DNA of 64,000 bases, taken from positions 186,001 through 250,000 of the forward strand of contig NZ_PDJK01000001.1 of the NCBI RefSeq assembly GCF_002564045.1, read 5' to 3'. The notes below the pieces were generated by a model. It worked only from the letters and a program-made list of their open reading frames with translations. It made no database searches and was not told the origin of the DNA. Below, piece by piece: positions 31,015 to 40,100 of this stretch. The position numbers were made by a program, and so were the translations under genes. This DNA is from Amycolatopsis sulphurea. GTDB taxonomy: Bacteria; Actinomycetota; Actinomycetes; Mycobacteriales; Pseudonocardiaceae. Position 1 is the stretch's first letter. Every line of letters starts with the position of its first letter.

Positions 31015-31028
31015 GGGGCGGACGTCAT
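30990..31028 (-). other. Orphaned native desaturase start, now a 12-codon mini-frame
   Basis: The original ATG (31028-31026) followed by ACG TCC GCC still stands on the far side of the element. It now reads into the element end and stops at TGA after 12 codons. Removing the element and one 12-bp flank restores ATG ACG TCC GCC CCC directly in frame with the desaturase. Confidence 0.85.
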
Positions 31029-31108
31029 GACGCGTCACCTCGGGGCGCTTCGGCGGCCGGTTCGCGGCTTATCGTAAGTGGCCGAACTGTCCGCCAGGCC
31101 GACGCGAA

Positions 31109-31215
31109 GTTACTAATCCGAACTGATTAGTAGGCCGACCCCACCCGGCACGTAACCGTTGCTACGAAGCCATGAGGCCGTGACTGTGGTCGGATTGGCA
31201 ATGATCGGCACAGTA
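31109..31215 (-). promoter_or_regulatory. Candidate structured leader element, desaturase copy
   Basis: A 107-bp sequence is shared with 44373-44477; 51 bases (31148-31198) are identical. Read on the minus strand it points at the desaturase and ends 80 bases before the native ATG. In RNA form 31190-31196 and 31115-31121 can pair (AAUCCGA/UCGGAUU), closing a core that holds a CGUAGC-AACG-GUUACG hairpin. A competing local hairpin, UACUAAUC with GAUUAGUA, overlaps the 3' strand. It could be a riboswitch-like element, an RNA thermosensor or a protein site. Confidence 0.6.
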
Positions 31216-31229
31216 CGCCTGGATGGCGG

Positions 31230-32216
31230 TCAGCTCGCCGGGGTGAGTTCCCGCTCCTCCGGCGCCGCCGGGAGCTTCGAGAGAACCGGGCCGCGGTCGC
31301 GGGTGCCGGTCCACAGCGTGGCGGTGACGATGATGACCAGCGCGGAGCCGAGCACGTGGAAGGAGACCATCGCCTCGGGCACGCCGAGCGCGTACTGCAC
31401 GGTGCCCAGCACGCCCTGGGCGAGCGCGACCGCCCACACCCAGGCGTAGCGCTGCCACACGCTCTTCGGCGCGCGGCCGCGCAGCAGCGTGAGCCCGAAG
31501 ACGGCCAGCACCACGAGGTAGGCGATGAGCAACCCGCTGTGCACCTGGGCCAGCCGGTCGACCGGCACGGCCAGCCGGTGGGTGTTCAGGTCGCCGCCGT
31601 GCGGACCGGCCCCGGTCACCGTGGTCCCGGCGATCAGCACCGCCCACATCAGCACGATCAGCACCACCAGCGTCCGACGGCCGAGCGCGGGCACCAGCGG
31701 GCGGGCCGGTTCGTCTCCTTCGCGGAACGCCTTGAGCAGCAGTACCGCCAGCCACACCAGGGGAGTGGAGGCGAGGAAATGGAGCGCGACCGTCCACCAT
31801 TCCAGCTTCGCGAGCACGGTGATGCCGCCGAGCACCGCTTGCAGCACCACTCCGCCGGGCATCAGCCAGGCCAGCTTCACCAACCGGCGCCGGTGCGGGT
31901 GGTCGATCTGGATCCGCCACGCGGCGAGCACGGCGAGCGCGGCCACCACGATCACCACGCCGGTGAGCATCCGGTTGGAGAACTCGATCCACTGGTTGAT
32001 CGTGTCGATCCCCGGGTGGTGCACCGGGACGAGGCTGCTGCCGATGCACTTCGGCCAGGTGTTGCAGCCGAGCCCGGAGCCGGTCACCCGCACCACCGAC
32101 CCGGTGACGCCGATCCCGGCCTGCGTGACCACCGCCGCGATCCCGATGGCCTGCTGAGCCGCGGACGACGGGTAAGGCAGGCGGGCGATCAGGCTGCGTA
32201 GAGACACGCAGGCCAC
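31230..32216 (-). CDS. ctaA: Heme A synthase
   Basis: 328 residues with eight predicted membrane helices. It oxidises heme o to heme a for cytochrome oxidase. Heme-ligand histidines occur in the conserved places: GGITVLAKLEWWTVALHFLAS, NTHRLAVPVDRLAQVHSGLL and VSFHVLGSALVI, with GSGLGCNTWPKCIG near the N terminus. The cysteine pair of the first extracellular loop is visible in GCNTWPKC. Same order as M. tuberculosis, where the homologue is Rv1456c. GTG 32216 is used. It follows ctaB in the heme o to heme a pathway. Confidence 0.93.
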   Translation of the reverse strand: MACVSLRSLIARLPYPSSAAQQAIGIAAVVTQAGIGVTGSVVRVTGSGLGCNTWPKCIGSSLVPVHHPGIDTINQWIEFSNRMLTGVVIVVAALAVLAAWRIQIDHPHRRRLVKLAWLMPGGVVLQAVLGGITVLAKLEWWTVALHFLASTPLVWLAVLLLKAFREGDEPARPLVPALGRRTLVVLIVLMWAVLIAGTTVTGAGPHGGDLNTHRLAVPVDRLAQVHSGLLIAYLVVLAVFGLTLLRGRAPKSVWQRYAWVWAVALAQGVLGTVQYALGVPEAMVSFHVLGSALVIIVTATLWTGTRDRGPVLSKLPAAPEERELTPAS

Positions 32217-32312
32217 GATACGCGCAGGCTACCGGGCGGTTTCGGCCGGTCAGCCGGTGGCGGCCGGCTCCGGCAGCGCGGCGGGACGGGCCGCGTGCCG
32301 GCGGGTCGGTCT

Positions 32313-32359
32313 GTGAAGGGACCCTTCACGGACTCTGAGGCTGTGAAGGGACCCTTCAC
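32313..32359. repeat. Palindromic repeat upstream of ctaA
   Basis: Two GTGAAGGGACCCTTCAC hairpins (32313-32329 and 32343-32359) are separated by GGACTCTGAGGCT, a slightly degraded family core. It lies 97 bases upstream of the ctaA start, in the one position here that is not a gene end. Confidence 0.85.
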
Positions 32360-32803
32360 GGCTTCGGGTTTCGGGCGCGTCGGCGCTCGGCAAGGCTGGA
32401 CGGAAACCATTCGCAGCCATAAAACTGAAGATTATTCGTTCCGGGGGAAAATCATCGAATCGGCAATCGAATCCGTCGGACGCGGACCTCGCTCATGCTC
32501 ATCGCGACGGAAATCCGAATCGATCTCCTGGGGTATCACGCTGCCGCGTAGATTTGCGCAGCGCAGGTTTCATGCCACCGCCGGCGTGGCAATACCGTCC
32601 GTTACAGGTGATCGCCCAGAGGAGTGGAGCGGTCGTGAACAGGGCTATCGAAAGACGCGAACTTTCCCTCGGCGGCACAGTGCTCCTTCCCTTGCGAGCC
32701 GGGGTCGGAACGCGGCCTCGTGCGCGGTTCTGCCTCCGGGGTGCTCAGCTACGTCCGGAGCTGCTCGCCCGGCTCCTCCAGGCCGGTTGCGGAGCAGGCG
32801 AAA

Positions 32804-32833
32804 GCGCGGCACGTGCCAGGGCACGTGCCGCGC
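32804..32833 (-). terminator. Probable terminator hairpin of the lyase-family gene
   Basis: Perfect 14-bp arms (GCGCGGCACGTGCC) around a two-base loop. If copy C of the MITE-like element is removed, this hairpin lies about 20 bases after the stop codon of the minus-strand gene at 33007-33876, the usual place for a terminator. No U-tract. Confidence 0.6.
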
Positions 32834-32862
32834 GTCGTCCGGATGGATTCGGGTCAGACCTC

Positions 32863-33003
32863 AGGGTGTCGGCAAAGTCGGTGTGGAGGGCCCTGCGCAG
32901 GTGCGGAGGGCTGTGAAGGGTCCCTTCACGGACCCGAAACCGGTCGGGCAGCCACGGCTCTCTCTGCTGATCACGGGCCCTTGGCCACCTTTGCCGGGGC
33001 CCT
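32863..33003 (-). mobile_element. MITE-like element, copy C (141 bp, short form)
   Basis: Left end AGGGTGTCGGCAAAGTCGGT; right end complement AGGGCCCCGGCAAAGGTGGC. Directly flanked by GGGTCAGACCTC (32851-32862) and GGGTCAGACCTG (33004-33015), an 11-of-12 target duplication. The right copy carries the stop codon of the lyase-family gene, so the insertion was at the stop codon and left the protein intact. It holds one hairpin unit (32913-32929) and the GTGATCAGCAG block in minus orientation. Confidence 0.9.
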
Positions 33004-33006
33004 GGG

Positions 33007-33876
33007 TCAGACCTGTGCCGGTCGGCGGGCGGCCCGGTCCCGGTGGTGCCGGCTGATATTGCGTTCGAGCAGCTCGATGGACGCCGCGACGCCGACGCTG
33101 CCGGGCCGGGTTTCGGGCAGTCTGCCGTCGTTCGCGCGCAGCTCGGCGAGCGCGGTGTCGATCGCCTCCTGCGCGGCGAACAGGCACGGCGTGCTGTAGA
33201 TCGCCACGTCCACGCCGAGTTCCTGCAGCTCCGGCAGCGACAGCCGCGGGGACTTGCCGCCGGCGATCTGGTTGAACAGCAACGGCTTCGAACCGATGAC
33301 GCGGCGGACGCGGTGGATCCAGTCCACGCTGCGCACCCCGTCGACCAGGATCACGTCCGCGTCGGTCTGCGCGAGGGCCTCGGCGCGGCGCAGGATCTCC
33401 TCCTCCTCGGTGGCGTCGGTGCGGGCCACCACGACCAGGTCCTGGCGGGTCTCCAGGACGAGTTCGAGCTTCTCCAGGTATTCCGCCAGCGGCAGGATCT
33501 GCTTGCCGTCCACATGCCCGCAGCGGCGGGGCCGCTTCTGGTCCTCGATGATGACCCCGGACGCACCGATCCGCTCCAGGTGCTCGACCACGTGCGCGGC
33601 CACCTCGGGGTCGACGTACCCGTCGTCGATGTCCACCAGCAGGTGCTGCTGCGGAAACGCCAGCCGCAGCCGCTGGACGAAGTTCACGATGTCCGGCCAG
33701 GCGATGAACCCGATGTCGGGCAGTCCGTAGTACGAGGCGGCGAAACCGAATCCGGAGACGAACATGCCGTTGTAGTGCTGGGCGGCGACCGAAGCCGAGA
33801 ACATGTCGAAAACGCCGATCAGGGGGGTGATCTGCGCGTGGGCGACCTCGTTGCGGAGTGCGCTTCCGTACGTCAT
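33007..33876 (-). CDS. Isocitrate lyase/PEP mutase superfamily enzyme
   Basis: 289 residues forming one (beta/alpha)8 barrel. The metal site is DIDDGYVDPEVAAHVVEHLE, followed by GVIIEDQKRPRRCGHVDGK, where the RCGH loop with its Cys matches the catalytic KKCGH of isocitrate and methylisocitrate lyases rather than the Asn/Ser loop of PEP mutase. VVARTDATEEEEILRRAEAL completes the family pattern. It probably cleaves or forms a C-C bond in a 2-hydroxy/keto acid; the substrate is unknown. ATG 33876 has AAAGG seven bases upstream. The stop lies inside the target duplication of copy C. Confidence 0.85.
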   Translation of the reverse strand: MTYGSALRNEVAHAQITPLIGVFDMFSASVAAQHYNGMFVSGFGFAASYYGLPDIGFIAWPDIVNFVQRLRLAFPQQHLLVDIDDGYVDPEVAAHVVEHLERIGASGVIIEDQKRPRRCGHVDGKQILPLAEYLEKLELVLETRQDLVVVARTDATEEEEILRRAEALAQTDADVILVDGVRSVDWIHRVRRVIGSKPLLFNQIAGGKSPRLSLPELQELGVDVAIYSTPCLFAAQEAIDTALAELRANDGRLPETRPGSVGVAASIELLERNISRHHRDRAARRPAQV

Positions 33877-34254
33877 GACAGCCTTTCTGGGGTGGCGACT
33901 CTGGGCGAAACACGCGATTTCATGCGGAAACGGGAACGGATTGTGTCCCGTATGTCTCGAATTTATCGAAATTCGCAGGCGCCGCCATCGGCTGATCAGG
34001 TCACGGAGGACAACTCGGACATAACAGACAGTAGTGAACACAATGGACCCTATTACCCGGGCGTGTTCGGGTCACCTCCGCACTCCGGCGACGCGACGCC
34101 GCCGAAGTGATCAACTATGGTGCGGTGCAAGGATTTCTGCCGCATCGCGGGCGCGGCGCCGGGTCTTCGCGAACGGGTGATCATCTTCCCGATCACGCGG
34201 ATCTTCTGGCCCGGCCCGGAAAACCGGACCGCGCCGGTACCCCGGCTGGGGGCC
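33877..34254. other. Intergenic region, no recognised feature
   Basis: 378 bases between the divergent ends of the lyase-family gene start and the ABC permease stop. The part near 33950-34050 is relatively AT-rich (TCGAATTTATCGAAATTCGC) and is probably the promoter region of the lyase-family gene. I see no gene, repeat family member or RNA. Confidence 0.5.
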
Positions 34255-35043
34255 TCAGGTGAGTTTCGTCGTGCGCGTGGCGAACACCCCGGCCACCGCG
34301 GCCCACCCGGCGAGCACCAGCATCGGGTCGGCCGGGAACTGCCCGCCGACGAGCGCGGCCCGCATGCCCTCCGCCAGCGCGCCGGAGGGCAGCAGCTCCA
34401 CCACCGCACCGACCCCGGACGGCAGCGCCGAAGGGGCCAGCAGGATCCCGCCCGCCAGCAGCAGCACGAACCAGGCGACGTTGGCCAGCGCCAGCACCGC
34501 TTCCGCCCGCAGTGCCCCGCCGAGCAGTACGCCGAGCGCGCCGAAGGCCAGCGTGCCCAGCACCAGCAACAGGATCGCGGCACCGAGCCCGGCCGCCGAG
34601 GGCGACCAGCCGAGGAAGGCCGCGACCACCCCGAGCACCACCGACTGCAGAGCCACCACCACGAGCGCGGCCACCACCCGGCCGGCCACCAGCAGCCACG
34701 AGGGCAGCGCGGTCGCCGAAAGCCGTTTCAGCACGCCGTAGCGGCGGTCGAAACCGAGGGCGATGGCCTGCCCGGTGAACGCGGACGAGAGCACCGCGAG
34801 CGCCAGGATCCGCGGCGTGATCCAGTCCACTTTGGACGTGGTGCCGAGCTGGCCCGCGGGCAGCACGTCCAGCAGGCTCAGCCCGATCAGCAGGGCCAGC
34901 GGGATGATCAGGGTGAGCAGCAGCTGCTCGCCGTGCCGCAGGGTGAGTGCGGCCTCGACCCGGGCGTGCGTACGCAGCATCCGGCCCAGCGAGCCGCGGC
35001 CGGGCGCGGGGGTGAAGGTGCCCTCGGGGAACGAGGTGGTCAT
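34255..35043 (-). CDS. ABC-2 type exporter permease
   Basis: 262 residues with six membrane helices in the ABC-2 permease arrangement (LRTHARVEAALTLRHGEQLLLTLIIPLALLIGL first, then FTGQAIALGFDRRYGVLKRLSATALP). The motif FDRRYGVLKRL is the usual coupling segment. The ATG overlaps the stop of the ATPase gene (ATGA), so both halves are coupled. It corresponds to the Rv1457c position between ctaA and mptB in M. tuberculosis. The transported substrate is unknown. Confidence 0.88.
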   Translation of the reverse strand: MTTSFPEGTFTPAPGRGSLGRMLRTHARVEAALTLRHGEQLLLTLIIPLALLIGLSLLDVLPAGQLGTTSKVDWITPRILALAVLSSAFTGQAIALGFDRRYGVLKRLSATALPSWLLVAGRVVAALVVVALQSVVLGVVAAFLGWSPSAAGLGAAILLLVLGTLAFGALGVLLGGALRAEAVLALANVAWFVLLLAGGILLAPSALPSGVGAVVELLPSGALAEGMRAALVGGQFPADPMLVLAGWAAVAGVFATRTTKLT

Positions 35044-35966
35044 GCGCGCAGCTCCCGCCCGGTCAGTTCGAGGAAGACCTCTTCCAGCGTGCGGCGGCCG
35101 ACCTGCAGCTGCTCGGGCAGCACGCCCTGTTGCGCGCACCACGCGGTGACCGCGGAGACCACCTGCGGGTCCACCGAGCCTTCCACCAGGTACGCGCCGG
35201 GCGCGGATTCGCTGACCCGGTACCCCTCCGGCAGCGCCGCGGTGAGCAGGCCGGTGTCGAGCCGGGCACGCGCCCGGAACCGCAGCTGCGCGGACTCGCC
35301 GTCCTCCAGCGTGAGCGCGTGCGGCGTGCCCTGGACCACGACCTTGCCGTGGTCCACGATCACCACCTGATCGGCCAGCGCCTCGGCCTCCTCCATCAGG
35401 TGCGTGGTGAGCAGCACGCTCACCCCGTCCGCGCGCAGCGCGCCGAGCAGGTCCCAGACCAGCCGGCGGGCCTGCGGGTCCATCCCCGCGGTCGGCTCGT
35501 CGAGGAACACCAGTTCCGGGCGGCCGACCAGGGCGCAGGCCAGCGAAAGCCGTTGCTGCTGCCCGCCGGAGAGCCGTTTGAACGGGGTCCGCCGCGCCCC
35601 GGTCAGGCCGAGCACGTCGAGCAGCCACGCCGGATCGTGCGGCCGGGCCGCGCAGGAGGCGACCAGCCGCAGCATCTCGTCCGCCCGCACGCCCGGGTAC
35701 GCGCCGCCGCCCTGGGGCATGATGCCGACCCGCGGCCGCAGCCGCGCGTGGTCGGCGACCGGGTCGAACCCGAGCACCCGCACGGTGCCCGCGTCCGGGC
35801 GGCGGAAGCCCTCACAGACCTCGACGGTGGTGGTCTTGCCGGCCCCGTTCGGGCCGAGCAGGGCGAGCAGCGAGCCACGCGCCATCCGCAGGTCGAGCCC
35901 GTCGACCGCGGTGGTGGAGCCGTAGCTTTTCACCAGACCGGTGATCTCGACCGCGGAGTTGTCCAC
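35040..35966 (-). CDS. ABC transporter ATP-binding protein
   Basis: 308 residues. Walker A GPNGAGKTT, Q-loop, signature LSGGQQQRLSLACALVGRPELVFLDEPTAGMDPQ, and the H-loop LTTHLMEEAEAL are all intact. A ~70-residue C-terminal extension (from about 230, LRFRARARLDTGLL) is typical of drug/daunorubicin-type exporters. It energises the adjacent permease. GTG 35966; six bases separate its start from the mptB stop, so mptB is probably in the same transcript. Rv1458c-type position. Confidence 0.92.
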   Translation of the reverse strand: MDNSAVEITGLVKSYGSTTAVDGLDLRMARGSLLALLGPNGAGKTTTVEVCEGFRRPDAGTVRVLGFDPVADHARLRPRVGIMPQGGGAYPGVRADEMLRLVASCAARPHDPAWLLDVLGLTGARRTPFKRLSGGQQQRLSLACALVGRPELVFLDEPTAGMDPQARRLVWDLLGALRADGVSVLLTTHLMEEAEALADQVVIVDHGKVVVQGTPHALTLEDGESAQLRFRARARLDTGLLTAALPEGYRVSESAPGAYLVEGSVDPQVVSAVTAWCAQQGVLPEQLQVGRRTLEEVFLELTGRELRA

Positions 35967-35972
35967 AACCGG

Positions 35973-37649
35973 TCACGATACGACGTCGGCGCGGGCCTCC
36001 GGTGCCGGGGACGGGGGAGACGTCCGCGACAGCAGCAGCGGGCAGACCCGGTGCACCACGGCGAGGCCGCCCAGTGTGACGAGGATCGCGGCGCCGTAGG
36101 CCCACGGCAGGATGTAGGAACGGCCGTCGAAGGTGCTGCCGGTGGGCGAGAGCAGGAACGGCAGCACGGCGCTGACCACCGTCGCGGCCACCCGGAACCG
36201 GGAGGTGCCCGCGGCCGCGGCCAGCGGGATCACCGCCCACAGCAGGTACCACGGCTGCAGGCTGATCTGCAGGATCATCGCCGCGCCCAGGGACACGCCG
36301 AGGCCGATGATCGGCCGGTAGCGCCATTTGAAGCTGGCCCACAGGAACTTGATCGTCACCGCCGCGGTGACCAGATAACCCAGCGCGCCGAAGATCGGCA
36401 CCAGCGCGTCGGTGTGGTTGCCCATCCCGAGCGCGATGCCGAGCACCCCGGTGAGGTTGATCAGCTCCGCGGTGGGCGAGATCCACGAGCGCACCAGGCC
36501 CGGGGTGTTCAGGGTCGCGCCGACCCAGCCGAAGCCCAGCCCGGTCCCGTAGCAGATGGCGACCAGCACGACGCCGAACAACGCGGCCATCGGGAGCGCG
36601 GCCCGCACCAGATCCTTGATCCGCCCGTGCCAGCGGCGCGCCACCATCACCGCGAAGAAGCCCAGCGCCAGCACCGTCGGCACCTTCACGGTGGCGCCGG
36701 CGGTGATGATCGCCACCCCGAGTCCGATGTAGAGCAGCTCGCCTCTGGCCGGCGGTGGCGGGGAATCCCCCTTCACCCGGGTCGGCAACCGGCGGATGCC
36801 GACCTCCAGCCCGGCCACCATCAGCCCGATGGCCAGCGCGTCGTTGTGCGCCCCGGCGACGAAGTGGAAGATCAGCAGCGGATTCGCCGCGCCCAGCCAC
36901 AGCGCGGTGGCCGGCTGCACGCCGAAGCGCCGCGCCAGCCGCGGCAGCGCCCACACGATGAGCACCACGCCGACGAGCGCGAGCGCGCGCTGCAGCAGCA
37001 CCCCGGCCACGATGTTGTTGCCGCCCAAGGGGGCGAGCCAGCCGCCGAGCCGCAGTACCAGTGGCCCGTACGGCGCGGGGGTCTCCCGCCAGATGTTCGA
37101 CACGCCCGAGGTGAGCGGATCGGCCACGCCCAGCGCCTGCGCCGGCCCCAGCTGGTAGGGATCCATCCCGCGGTGCACGATCTCGCTCTGCGCCAGGTAG
37201 CTGTACACGTCGCGGGAGAACAGCGGCGGGATCACCAGCAGCGGGGCGACCCACATCGCGAGGGTGCGTGCGAGCTGCCCGCGGGTGGCCAGGCGGGCGC
37301 TGGCCGGCCGGGCGAACCGGCCGAGCATCAGCCAGCTGAGCACCAGGATGCCCATCCCGGAGAAGGCGATCGCGAGCGACACCGAGGGGATCCGGGTGAA
37401 CAGCCGCAGCACCGGCAGGTCCTGCACCGGGCTGATCACCGGCGCGGCCCCCGCGCCGAGCGAGCCGAGGGCGAGGAACAGCGAACCGACCGTGCCGAAG
37501 CGGCGCACCACGTCGAGCCCGCGGTGCTCGGCGTCGTTCAGCGGCCCGGCTGTGCGCGGCCGGACCGGCGAGAGCGCCACGGCGGTCGCCGGATCGCCGG
37601 ATCCACCCGGATCCGGGACCCGTTGCTCGGAATGCTCGCCGATCGCCAC
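35973..37649 (-). CDS. mptB: Alpha-(1->6)-mannopyranosyltransferase, MptB type
   Basis: 558 residues with about 13 membrane helices. This is a GT-C polyprenyl-phosphomannose-dependent mannosyltransferase that starts the alpha-1,6-mannan backbone of lipomannan-like glycolipids. The first loop has the acidic [26 protein letters not shown], in the place of the catalytic motif. [28 protein letters not shown] and [16 protein letters not shown] are family features. Divergent from sufR across a 95-base region, exactly as Rv1459c/Rv1460. Confidence 0.9.
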   Translation of the reverse strand: MAIGEHSEQRVPDPGGSGDPATAVALSPVRPRTAGPLNDAEHRGLDVVRRFGTVGSLFLALGSLGAGAAPVISPVQDLPVLRLFTRIPSVSLAIAFSGMGILVLSWLMLGRFARPASARLATRGQLARTLAMWVAPLLVIPPLFSRDVYSYLAQSEIVHRGMDPYQLGPAQALGVADPLTSGVSNIWRETPAPYGPLVLRLGGWLAPLGGNNIVAGVLLQRALALVGVVLIVWALPRLARRFGVQPATALWLGAANPLLIFHFVAGAHNDALAIGLMVAGLEVGIRRLPTRVKGDSPPPPARGELLYIGLGVAIITAGATVKVPTVLALGFFAVMVARRWHGRIKDLVRAALPMAALFGVVLVAICYGTGLGFGWVGATLNTPGLVRSWISPTAELINLTGVLGIALGMGNHTDALVPIFGALGYLVTAAVTIKFLWASFKWRYRPIIGLGVSLGAAMILQISLQPWYLLWAVIPLAAAAGTSRFRVAATVVSAVLPFLLSPTGSTFDGRSYILPWAYGAAILVTLGGLAVVHRVCPLLLSRTSPPSPAPEARADVVS

Positions 37650-37733
37650 GCCGGGAAGCGTATCGAGTCCGGTTCCCGGTGACTCGGGTCACTGCCACCG
37701 GCCCCGCCTTTGCCTGGCGGCGGGAAATAGGAC

Positions 37734-37748
37734 ACACTTGTGTTGTGA
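37734..37748. promoter_or_regulatory. Predicted SufR operator
   Basis: The sequence ACACTTGTGTTGTGA fits the SufR-binding pattern ACACT-N5-TGTGA described for M. tuberculosis. It overlaps the sufR GTG start (37745-37747). Bound SufR would block transcription of its own operon. Confidence 0.75.
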
Positions 37749-38653
37749 AAAAGAACGGGTGCACCGGCGAGGGGCGCGGCGAATCGCCGCGAACCCCGGG
37801 TCGTGCTGTGCCCGTGCAGGTCAGCGCCGAGATTGCCGCCGCGCGGCCGGGGCACGAAGCCCTCGCCGCGGCGGGTTCCCCGGCCGAGGGCCGGACCCGG
37901 CACGAGGTCGCCCGGCTGCTGCTGGAGCAGGGCCCGATGACCGCCGTGGCGGTCGCCGAGCAGCTGGGCATCAGCCCGGCCGCGGTCCGGCGGCATCTGG
38001 ACGCGCTGCTGGCCGACGGCGAGGCGGAGACCCGCGACGCGCCGCGCCGCGGCCCGCGCGGCCGGGGCAGGCCCGCCCGGCTCTTCCTGCTCACCGAGGC
38101 CGGCCGGGCCCGGTTCGGGCACGCCTACGACGATCTCGCCGTGTCCGCCGTCCGGTTCCTCGCCGAGCACGCCGGGCCGGACGCGGTGCGCGCGTTCGCC
38201 GAGAGCCGGGTCGACCGGCTGGTCGGCCCGCACCGCGCGGCGATCACCGGATCACCCGATCCGGCGCGCCGGGCGGAGGCACTCGCGCTCGCGCTGACCA
38301 GGGAGGGCTACGCTGCCTCGACCCGTCAGGTCGGCGGCACCGCGACCACCGGTGCGGCCGCCGCCGCGGTGGGCACCCAGCTCTGCCAGCACCACTGCCC
38401 GGTCGCGCACGTCGCCGCGGAGTTCCCGCAGCTGTGCGAGGCCGAGACGGAGGCGTTCGCCCGGCTGCTGGGCACGCACGTGCAGCGCCTGGCGACCATC
38501 GCACGCGGGGACAACGCGTGCACCACACACGTACCCGCCGCACCGGCGGGTATCCCGGCCCATCCCGAGCCGGACCGCACCACCGCCCCTGCGGCGGCCA
38601 CGCCGTCGCGGGAGCAGCCCGCACGGATCCCGAATGGAGGGAAACCCGCATGA
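37745..38653 (+). CDS. sufR: Fe-S-sensing repressor of the SUF operon
   Basis: 302 residues. A winged helix-turn-helix lies at about residues 53-115 ([20 protein letters not shown], then [21 protein letters not shown]). Cys214, Cys218 and Cys231 (LCQHHC...QLC) are placed to bind a [4Fe-4S] cluster. Holo-SufR represses the suf operon and releases it when the cluster is lost, for example under iron limitation or nitric oxide. GTG 37745 is chosen because the frame upstream runs through the promoter. The stop overlaps the sufB ATG. A Pro/Ala-rich tail of about 40 residues is disordered. Confidence 0.93.
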   Translation: MKKNGCTGEGRGESPRTPGRAVPVQVSAEIAAARPGHEALAAAGSPAEGRTRHEVARLLLEQGPMTAVAVAEQLGISPAAVRRHLDALLADGEAETRDAPRRGPRGRGRPARLFLLTEAGRARFGHAYDDLAVSAVRFLAEHAGPDAVRAFAESRVDRLVGPHRAAITGSPDPARRAEALALALTREGYAASTRQVGGTATTGAAAAAVGTQLCQHHCPVAHVAAEFPQLCEAETEAFARLLGTHVQRLATIARGDNACTTHVPAAPAGIPAHPEPDRTTAPAAATPSREQPARIPNGGKPA

Positions 38654-40098
38654 CTGCCGCTGCCGAGCAGCGCACTCCCACCACCGAGCCGTTGAGCCAG
38701 GAAGAGACCATCGCGTCCCTGGGCAACTACGCTTTCGGCTGGGCGGACTCCGACGAGGCGGGCGCCAGCGCCCGTCGCGGCCTGAGCGAGGACGTCGTCC
38801 TCGACATCTCCGGCAAGAAGTCCGAGCCCGAGTGGATGCGCGACGCCCGCCTCAAGGCGCTCAAGCTCTTCGACCTCAAGCCGATGCCCAACTGGGGCGC
38901 GGACCTGTCCGGGATCGACTTCGACAACATCAAGTACTTCGTGCGGTCCACGGAGAAGCAGGCGACCTCCTGGGAGGACCTGCCCGAGGACATCAAGAAC
39001 ACCTACGACAAGCTCGGCATCCCGGAGGCGGAGAAGCAGCGCCTCGTGGCCGGCGTCGCCGCGCAGTACGAGTCCGAGGTCGTCTACCACCAGATCCGCG
39101 AGGACCTGGAGGAGCAGGGCGTGCTGTTCCTGGACACCGACTCCGCGCTCAAGGAGCACCCGGAGCTGTTCCGGGAGTACTTCGGCTCGGTGATCCCGGC
39201 CGGGGACAACAAGTTCTCCGCGCTGAACACCGCGGTGTGGTCCGGCGGCTCGTTCATCTACGTGCCCAAGGGCGTGCACGTGGAGATCCCGCTGCAGGCC
39301 TACTTCCGGATCAACACCGAGAACATGGGCCAGTTCGAGCGGACGCTGATCATCGTCGACGAGGATGCCTACGTGCACTACGTCGAGGGCTGCACGGCGC
39401 CGATCTACCAGTCCGACTCGCTGCACTCGGCGGTCGTGGAGATCATCGTGAAGAAGGGCGCCCGCTGCCGCTACACGACGATCCAGAACTGGTCGAACAA
39501 CGTGTACAACCTGGTCACCAAGCGCGCCAAGTGCGAAGAGGGCGCGACCATGGAGTGGGTCGACGGCAACATCGGCTCCAAGGTGACCATGAAGTACCCG
39601 TCGGTCTTCCTGATGGGCGAGCACGCCAAGGGCGAGGTCCTGTCGGTCGCGTTCGCCGGTGAGGGCCAGCACCAGGACGCGGGCGCCAAGATGGAGCACC
39701 TCGCCCCGCACACCTCCTCGACGATCGTGTCGAAGTCGGTGGCGCGCGGCGGTGGCCGCACGTCCTACCGCGGCCTGGTGAAGGTCGCGAAGCGGGCGCA
39801 CCACTCGCGGTCCTCGGTGGTCTGCGACGCGCTGCTGGTGGACACCATCTCGCGCTCGGACACCTACCCGTACGTGGACATCCGCAACGACGAGGTGTCC
39901 ATGGGCCACGAGGCCACCGTGTCCAAGGTCAGCGAAGAGCAGCTGTTCTACCTGATGTCCCGCGGCCTGGCCGAGGACGAGGCGATGGCGATGATCGTGC
40001 GCGGGTTCGTCGAGCCCATCGCGCGGGAGCTGCCGATGGAGTACGCGCTCGAGCTGAACCGCCTGATCGAGCTTCAGATGGAAGGGTCCGTCGGCTGA
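38650..40098 (+). CDS. sufB: Fe-S cluster assembly scaffold SufB
   Basis: 482 residues, intein-free (the M. tuberculosis homologue carries an intein). SufB is the scaffold on which SufBC2D assembles [4Fe-4S] clusters. The conserved [59 protein letters not shown] and [21 protein letters not shown] segments, and [27 protein letters not shown] near the C terminus, are all present. Translation is coupled to sufR; sufD follows two bases later. Confidence 0.97.
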   Translation: MTAAAEQRTPTTEPLSQEETIASLGNYAFGWADSDEAGASARRGLSEDVVLDISGKKSEPEWMRDARLKALKLFDLKPMPNWGADLSGIDFDNIKYFVRSTEKQATSWEDLPEDIKNTYDKLGIPEAEKQRLVAGVAAQYESEVVYHQIREDLEEQGVLFLDTDSALKEHPELFREYFGSVIPAGDNKFSALNTAVWSGGSFIYVPKGVHVEIPLQAYFRINTENMGQFERTLIIVDEDAYVHYVEGCTAPIYQSDSLHSAVVEIIVKKGARCRYTTIQNWSNNVYNLVTKRAKCEEGATMEWVDGNIGSKVTMKYPSVFLMGEHAKGEVLSVAFAGEGQHQDAGAKMEHLAPHTSSTIVSKSVARGGGRTSYRGLVKVAKRAHHSRSSVVCDALLVDTISRSDTYPYVDIRNDEVSMGHEATVSKVSEEQLFYLMSRGLAEDEAMAMIVRGFVEPIARELPMEYALELNRLIELQMEGSVG

Positions 40099-40100
40099 CC

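Larger units (their letters stand above)
32217..33006. other. Repeat-containing gene-free region
   Basis: About 790 bases with no gene I would support. It holds a double hairpin repeat (32313-32359), an unusually AT-rich patch (about 32405-32480) with repeated ATCGAATCSG words, a perfect hairpin (32804-32833) and MITE-like copy C (32863-33003). A plus-strand frame from GTG 32635 with a good AGAGGAG site runs to a stop inside copy C, but its Arg/Ala-rich translation matches nothing. Confidence 0.6.

Noticed and set aside
31109-31215. tRNA or known riboswitch in the shared leader element
   Set aside because: No cloverleaf, and I could not match it to any riboswitch class I know; left as an unclassified candidate leader.
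32635-32916. Small plus-strand gene with an AGAGGAG site
   Set aside because: Arg/Ala-rich translation with no motif, ending at a stop inside MITE-like copy C; the hairpin in its middle fits better as the terminator of the opposite gene.
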